Part shown: positions 60,501 through 64,000 of the stretch, in pieces
Layout of the letters: every line of letters starts with the position of its first letter
Numbering within the stretch: position 1 is the first letter of the stretch
Source: Breoghania sp.
Lineage (GTDB): Bacteria > Pseudomonadota > Alphaproteobacteria > Rhizobiales > Stappiaceae
Assembly: GCF_030066895.1 (NCBI RefSeq)
Contig: NZ_JASJAV010000030.1
Span: 62,001 to 126,000 of the forward strand
Length of the DNA: 64,000 bases
Direction of reading: 5' to 3'
The notes under the pieces: generated by a model
Database searches by the model: none
Told to the model about the DNA's origin: nothing
Seen by the model: the letters and a program-made list of their open reading frames with translations, nothing else
Program-made: the position numbers and the translations under genes

Positions 60501-63500
60501 GGCCCTCGCGCAGGAGGTCGGCGAAATCCTCAATCGTGTCAGCACCCGGAAAACGTCCGGCGACGGCGATGATGGCGATATCGCGCTCGTCCGGCTCAGG
60601 GGCAGGTTCGGTGCGGGCGACAGGTTCGGCGAGCGGCGGCGAGGTTTCATCGTTTTCCACCGTCGCGAACTTGTCCGTCAGTTCATCTGCTAGCCGGTTG
60701 ATGGTCTGGAACTCGAACAGGATGGTCTGCGGCAGGGAGCCGAAGCTCGCCTCGAGCACCTCGACGACTTCGAGGCCTGAGACGGAATCCACGCCGAAGC
60801 GATCAATGGTGTCATCCGGCCCCAACCGATCCTCGGGAATGCCGAGACAGGTCGAGAAGGCGGCCTTGATCGCCGCGACGGTTTCCTTGCGCGTCGCCGA
60901 CGCGGGCACCGGCTCGGAGCGCTTGACGGGGGCGGCCTGCGTTGCGGCCGCCATGGGCTGCGCGGGCGCATCGGCCGGTTTCATCAGACCGCGCAGACGA
61001 CCGTGATCACCTTCGAGGACGAGGACCTGCGCCTCTTCGCTCGAGCCCAGAATGGTTTTCAGGGCGGCAAGGCCGGTGGCGGTTTCAAGCGGCAGCACGC
61101 CGGAGGTGCGCCTGATGGCGGAGATTGTGCGCTCGTCCATCGTCATGCCGCCGTCGCGCCAATAGGGCCAGTCGATGGAGACCGTGCGCCCGGCTCGTGT
61201 CCCGGCAGCAACTTGCGCATTGCGCCGGGCGGCGAAGGCATCGAGGAAGGCATTCGCGGCCGCATAATCCGATTGTCCGGGATTGCCGAGCGCGCCTGCG
61301 GCGGAGGCGAAGAGCACGAGGAAATCGAGCGGGCGGTCGCCGAGGGCCTCATCGAGAATGCAGGCGCCCGTCACCTTCGGGGCAAGGACTTCGTTGAAGG
61401 TCTCGTCCGTCTTGGCGAGAAGCAGCCCGTCGCGGGTGAGACCTGCACCATGGAAGATTCCGGTCAGGTGCCCATCGGTGCGCTCGATCTCGTCGAGAAG
61501 GGCCGAGACGGCAGCCGCATCAGTGACATCGACGCGTCTGTAGCGGGCGGATGCGCCGAAGGCTTCGAGCTTCTTCAGCGATTGCTCGATGGCAGGCGTC
61601 GGGCTTGAGCGCCCTGTGAGCCACAGCGACGGGCGGGTGCCGCTCGCAGCGATATCCTCGGCCACGTGAAGACCGATGCCGCCAGCCCCGCCGGTCAGGA
61701 GATAAACGCCGTTTTCCACCCACGGAGCGGCTGTTTGCGCAGAGGTGGGAGCGAGTTCGCGCCAGGTGCGGACGAGGCGACGGCCTTCCCTATAGCGGAT
61801 CTCCGCCTGATCCTTTCCACACTCTGCGTCCTCGGCAAGACGGCCCGCCAGATCGGGAACGGCCCTATCCACTGCGATCAGCCTGCAGGTGAGGATCGGA
61901 TGTTCGAGCGCGGCGCAACGCAACAGGCCGGAGAGCCCTTCAAACAGGCTGTCGTCGCCTGCAAGCGGCACGACGACCTGGACCACCCTCTCCTGCCGCG
62001 CCCGGGCCTGCTCCTTCAGACAATCCAGCAAACTGAGCGCGAGCGCGCCGTATCGCGCATCGAGGGCGCTCGTTTCAGGCAGATCCGGAACGACGACCTC
62101 CGCTCCCATCTCGCGCAGGGCATCGGCAAGTCCAGCATAGGCTGAGGGGAGATCGCACAGGACGTGGAGCGGCGGATTGGTCGGGAGCTGCCCCGTTGTC
62201 TCGGCCAGCCGATCCCGCCGGTCGAGGGCGAAGAGGAGCGGCAACCGGGTTTCGACGGCGGCGGGCGTCTCGGCGCCGTCGACGACAGGCAGCCAGCAAT
62301 GATCCTCGGCAAAGGGATAGGTCGGCAGGCTGATCGGGCGCGGCTTCTCGTCCTCACGTAGAGCCCGCCAGTCAACCCGTGCGCCGTTGACCCAGCCCGC
62401 CGCGATATCCGAAAGCTCAGAAGAAGCTGCAATCGTCGTCGCCTGTGCGGAGGCACGGGCGCGGAAAACATGCTCCGAAGTTTCTCCGGCAAGCACCCGG
62501 TCGAGGCCCCTCTTCAGGTCGCCCATGCTCTGCGCGACGATTGCCAGCCGTTCTTCAAAGGCCTCGCGACCCTCCTGGAGGGTGTAGGTGATGCTCGGCA
62601 GATCGCTTTCGCTTAACGTGTCGAGATGGGAGCGGACCTGTCGAAGCAAGACCTCCAGCCGGTCGGGATCGCGGGCGGAGAAGGGATAGACCCTCGGGGC
62701 GACCGGCAGGAACGGCCGGGGAGCCTCAAGATGTTCGGCGATGATGAGATGCGCATTGGCCCCACCCGCGCCGAAGGAGGAAAGCCCGGCAATGCGCGGC
62801 AGGGCCTTCCCGTTGTCCATCGATTTCTGCCAGGGCGCAAGCACCCGCTGCACACGGAAGGGCGAACCCTCGAAATCGATATTCGGGTTCAATTCCTCAG
62901 CGTGGATCGAGGGAGCGAGCTGGCCGTGCTTCAGTTGCAGCAGGAGTTTCGTCAGCCCGGCCATTCCGGCCGCACTCTCCGCATGGCCGATATTCGATTT
63001 GACCGAGCCGATGGCGCAAGGTTGACCGCCCGCGCCCGCAAAAGCTTTGGTCAGGGCTGCAATCTCGATCGGATCGCCGAGATTGGTGCCGGTGCCGTGG
63101 GCCTCAATATAGCTCACCTCGCCGGGCGCAACGCCTGCCTTGTCGAGCGCCCGTTCGATCACCGCCGTCTGGGAGACGGGGTTGGGGACGGTGAAGCCGT
63201 TGGTCTTGCCGCCATGGTTGAGAGCGGAGCCGAGGATCACGCCGTAAATCCGGTCGCCATCAGCCTCCGCCTGGGCGAGCGGTTTCAGGAGGACTGCGCC
63301 GACGCCTTCAGCCGGAACATAGCCGTCGCCCTCCGCCCCGAAGGCAGCGCAATGGCCCCTGGCGGACAGGAAGCGGCCTTGAGAGAGAGCGAAATACTTG
63401 TTGGGATGGGGCGTGAGATTGACCCCGCCCGCAAGCGCCACCGAACAATCGCCGGAACGCAGGGCCTCGCAGGCCAGATGGATCGCCGTCAGCGACGAGG

Positions 63501-64000
63501 AACACATGGTGTCGAGCGCAATGCTGGGGCCATGGAAATTCAGGAAATAGGAAACCCGGTTGGCGATTGCCGCCGCACTGCCTGCTATCGCCGCCGGAAT
63601 ACCCCTGGCGTTCATCTCCGCGGCGTAGAGCTGGTACTCCTCCCACATGACGCCGACATAGACGCCCGCACCGCCGTGGCGCGCGCCATTGGAGGCGACT
63701 GCCTCGCGCGTGTAGCCCGCATCTTCCAGCGTTTCCCACGCCGTTTGCAGGAAGAGCCGTTCCTGCGGATCGAGATATTGCGCCTCACGCGGGGCGATGT
63801 TGAAGAACATCGGATCGAAGCGGTCATGGCCCTCGATGAAACCGCCGTACTTGCAGGTGGTCTTGCCGATCTTGCGTTCGGGATCGTAGTGACGCGCGTG
63901 GTCCCAGCGGGTCGGCGGGACTTCGGTGACGCTGCCGCGCCCGCTCGCGAGATTTTCCCAGAACTGATCGAGCGTGCGCGCGCCGGGATAGCGCCCGGCC
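54583..64000 (-). CDS. Hybrid trans-AT PKS-NRPS terminal protein (5' end outside window)
   Basis: One uninterrupted frame of about 3,138 codons. Domains from the N-terminal side: KS1 (64000 to about 62740; active-site TMCSSSL near 63503, HGTGT at 63085-63099); a trans-AT linker (ISLPTYPFAEDHCWLP); KR (about 61710-61000; LLTGGAGGIG and SDYAAAN); ACP1 (GVDSVSG, about 60785); KS2 (60583-59330; SMCSSGL, but AATGS at 59659-59673 in place of HGTGT); ACP2 (GVDSMAR, about 58780); condensation (58605-57300; HHIVTDG); adenylation (57250-55720; YTSGSTGMPKG, NAYGPTEAT, SGKIDR); PCP (GGHSLL, about 55590); thioesterase (GWSLGG, about 55148; DHYSVL). No AT domain is present. The TE marks the last protein of the line. 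Confidence 0.92.
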   Translation of the reverse strand, partial: AGRYPGARTLDQFWENLASGRGSVTEVPPTRWDHARHYDPERKIGKTTCKYGGFIEGHDRFDPMFFNIAPREAQYLDPQERLFLQTAWETLEDAGYTREAVASNGARHGGAGVYVGVMWEEYQLYAAEMNARGIPAAIAGSAAAIANRVSYFLNFHGPSIALDTMCSSSLTAIHLACEALRSGDCSVALAGGVNLTPHPNKYFALSQGRFLSARGHCAAFGAEGDGYVPAEGVGAVLLKPLAQAEADGDRIYGVILGSALNHGGKTNGFTVPNPVSQTAVIERALDKAGVAPGEVSYIEAHGTGTNLGDPIEIAALTKAFAGAGGQPCAIGSVKSNIGHAESAAGMAGLTKLLLQLKHGQLAPSIHAEELNPNIDFEGSPFRVQRVLAPWQKSMDNGKALPRIAGLSSFGAGGANAHLIIAEHLEAPRPFLPVAPRVYPFSARDPDRLEVLLRQVRSHLDTLSESDLPSITYTLQEGREAFEERLAIVAQSMGDLKRGLDRVLAGETSEHVFRARASAQATTIAASSELSDIAAGWVNGARVDWRALREDEKPRPISLPTYPFAEDHCWLPVVDGAETPAAVETRLPLLFALDRRDRLAETTGQLPTNPPLHVLCDLPSAYAGLADALREMGAEVVVPDLPETSALDARYGALALSLLDCLKEQARARQERVVQVVVPLAGDDSLFEGLSGLLRCAALEHPILTCRLIAVDRAVPDLAGRLAEDAECGKDQAEIRYREGRRLVRTWRELAPTSAQTAAPWVENGVYLLTGGAGGIGLHVAEDIAASGTRPSLWLTGRSSPTPAIEQSLKKLEAFGASARYRRVDVTDAAAVSALLDEIERTDGHLTGIFHGAGLTRDGLLLAKTDETFNEVLAPKVTGACILDEALGDRPLDFLVLFASAAGALGNPGQSDYAAANAFLDAFAARRNAQVAAGTRAGRTVSIDWPYWRDGGMTMDERTISAIRRTSGVLPLETATGLAALKTILGSSEEAQVLVLEGDHGRLRGLMKPADAPAQPMAAATQAAPVKRSEPVPASATRKETVAAIKAAFSTCLGIPEDRLGPDDTIDRFGVDSVSGLEVVEVLEASFGSLPQTILFEFQTINRLADELTDKFATVENDETSPPLAEPVARTEPAPEPDERDIAIIAVAGRFPGADTIEDFADLLREGRDCVTEIPADRQDLVPRYSPRRGEPGASYCKWGAFLSDVDCFDAGFFGFTPRDADLSDPQERLFLQTTWHLFERVGHTRPYLAEHYDKRVGVFVGTMYNQYPGLATELETRALLALSSYSGIANRTSFFFDLQGPSVALDSMCSSGLQAVHQACQSLRLGECRLAVAGGVNLSIHPGKYEALSRAGLVAGNPDARAFSGGAGYLPAEGVGAVLLKPQADAMVDGDRILAVIKGNLANHAGHSAGYAVPNVDAQVHLLEDAFERAGIDPATIGYVEVAATGSQIGDAIELRSLTEAFSKAEGARPAIGSVKTNMGHAEGASGLAQLAKVLLQFEHRELFPSFVKNGAPEAFRGTVFRPQTELAPWPAPVGPNGQEPRRATISSFGAGGSNVHLILEEAPKVETSKASPEAVKSRLFPVSARTEDQLVDLRAALVRHLRANQDLSLAALSRTLRLGRESFDCKVTFVASSTEDLIRKLEDPAFVEPVEAIAALSPQDDERSGPMLVLPGYPFKRERHWLKTVPVVAPSEEIEDVAPEAGDKESALDFIRRILAAELGCPVDDIPADADFESLGVDSMARMRLVYSIEDAYGAALTQADMEAHPTPQSLAARLESLGASVAPAVFAPQARETPSRRPLGEAQKGLWVLQSLYPQSGDYNVPMAYLCRSLDRASLAKAVDWLTGEYPILATRFEEEAGEPVLVPRPDVVEINSVALPKELESEAFLRRRAAIPFDLSKGVFRIDLVFGGRLEPDTSVVLLTAHHIVTDGVSSAVMSRDLWQAYERFARGEPAPRGHGDAADYADFVAWEEQVTTSDEGDAQKSYWLEKLRDPLPDLRLPTISGATRKTITAGENLDLKLSRDLTARFCETAKALGISQAALYLSAFSGLLYRYTGERDLVIGIPTLRRPARRFAETLGFCANMVALRLALEPNLSLSDWAARVHVDLAEGLAHSDYPFARIARELGGTASGDSPYQVTFAYQSFGAELTGLSSVASGDIRLLPSIRQAGDTEFGIEVQNAPDGALVITNFDANSFARGTMERMLHHYRLLLEALAKGQAEPLFSVPMLTKSETDRALHHWSRTRDVETSATLAHDLVFDRARKTPGAVAVSAEAGRLSYKRLAVRTRRIALSLQRHGVKHGDRVAVLLGREPDAIAALLAVLASGAVWVPLDPEFPDERLTHILSDAGASFVLTKGANAARLQGLADVPVIDLDRENVGLFDRFARLPTVEIGPDDPAYIIYTSGSTGMPKGVVISHEALSRHCQIVAREYGLSVDDVVLQFASASVDTALEQILPVLTVGGSLELRPEGLQTPEAFHAWLADKAITVADLPPVYLHELLRAWQSREAALPALPLRLVIVGGEALSREVVDLWGRSAFARIRLVNAYGPTEATITALTHDVKPNKATDAVPIGRPLPGVEIYILDGDGNLVPDGIVGELYLGGDRLAPGYHGRPDLTAAKFCTHRIADRDIRLYATGDLACFRPNSGGQVEFHGRIDDQVKIRGYRIELGEVEAALGACGVGEAAVLVERNRVGDPVLTAFLGGMDGSLGDLDLKEQLAHSLPAHMVPSVWVRLDRLPKTVSGKIDRIALRRHETGDAQEAQSARPPRDGLERMLRQIWGAVLGREEAGLGIDDDFAQAGGHSLLTVRLLSRIQQAFGCALSVSDLSGAATIAAQGRLLRARGVSGAGAETKTPDEIPLVVSLRQPDRASGERVAPPLFLIHPIGGTLTCYRPLLDALPVDIPVYGVRAEGLEPGEGVRTDRIEAMAARYCGQIRKLQGHGPYRLAGWSLGGAIAFEMARHLEAAGEAVSFLGLIDSYTPADIRELEASSEAGDDDIDLRCRQAFVRDLFGAEMVLAPDQDVVEVVRSLPQFQVAFPGAGEEDVRCLLAVFSANFALLRAYEPQACSAPLTLVRALGGLKRDFTESWAALTCVTPKVCRVEADHYSVLRAPALDAWVPEICESLTGDPQLVRTGSV

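Overview
The window reads as GC-rich chromosomal DNA from an alphaproteobacterium, most likely Hyphomicrobiales (Rhizobiales). The evidence is the FixABCX/NifA/NifS/NifW/NifV set, an Irr-type Fur regulator, SufT, cytoplasmic chemoreceptors, and intergenic hairpin elements resembling rhizobial RIME mosaics. I cannot name the genus.

Layout. 1-2.7 kb: GDP-heptose synthesis (gmhA, a heptose kinase, a nucleotidyltransferase-GmhB fusion). 3.2-4.8 kb: serralysin-type metalloprotease. 5.2-10.3 kb: deoxyhexose and surface polysaccharide genes (rfbA, rmlD-like, epimerase, rmlC, glycosyltransferase). 10.4-26.7 kb: mixed housekeeping and regulatory genes (CDF transporter, EamA transporter, tex, LuxR, pstB, L,D-transpeptidase, methyltransferase, chemoreceptor, manC). 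26.9-29.1 kb: a PAS chemoreceptor, tRNA-Gln and tRNA-Pro. 29.2-34.1 kb: an amide or cyclic-amide catabolic operon behind a TRAP transporter. 34.2-47.9 kb: the nitrogen-fixation accessory island (nifA remnant, fixXCBA, nifW, cysE, nifS, nifU C-terminal domain, iscA, suf fragment, irr, peroxiredoxin, nifV), with three NifA upstream activator sites and -24/-12 promoters. 48.2-54.4 kb: a little-known membrane gene set (DUF3089, ParA-like, two DUF697, a small membrane protein, a tethered substrate-binding protein, an SPFH protein). 54.6-64.0 kb: one uninterrupted hybrid PKS-NRPS gene that runs off the right edge.

The dominant signal is gene erosion. About half of the protein genes to the left of 48 kb carry frameshifts, in-frame stop codons, short tandem duplications or in-frame deletions of key residues. 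Examples are the lost zinc-binding histidine of the protease, a NifA missing its DNA-binding end and fused to the tail of a TRAP small permease, and a 15-bp minisatellite inside nifS. By contrast the 9.4 kb PKS-NRPS frame has no lesion at all, and its neighbours from 48 to 54 kb are nearly all intact. That contrast argues against random sequencing error as the only cause. It suggests a lineage that is losing metabolic, surface and nitrogen-fixation functions while keeping a natural-product assembly line. This is an inference and needs read-level support.

The assembly line has the visible order KS, KR, ACP, KS without the catalytic HGTGT histidine (KS0), ACP, C, A, PCP, TE. It has no acyltransferase, so it is a terminal trans-AT PKS-NRPS protein.
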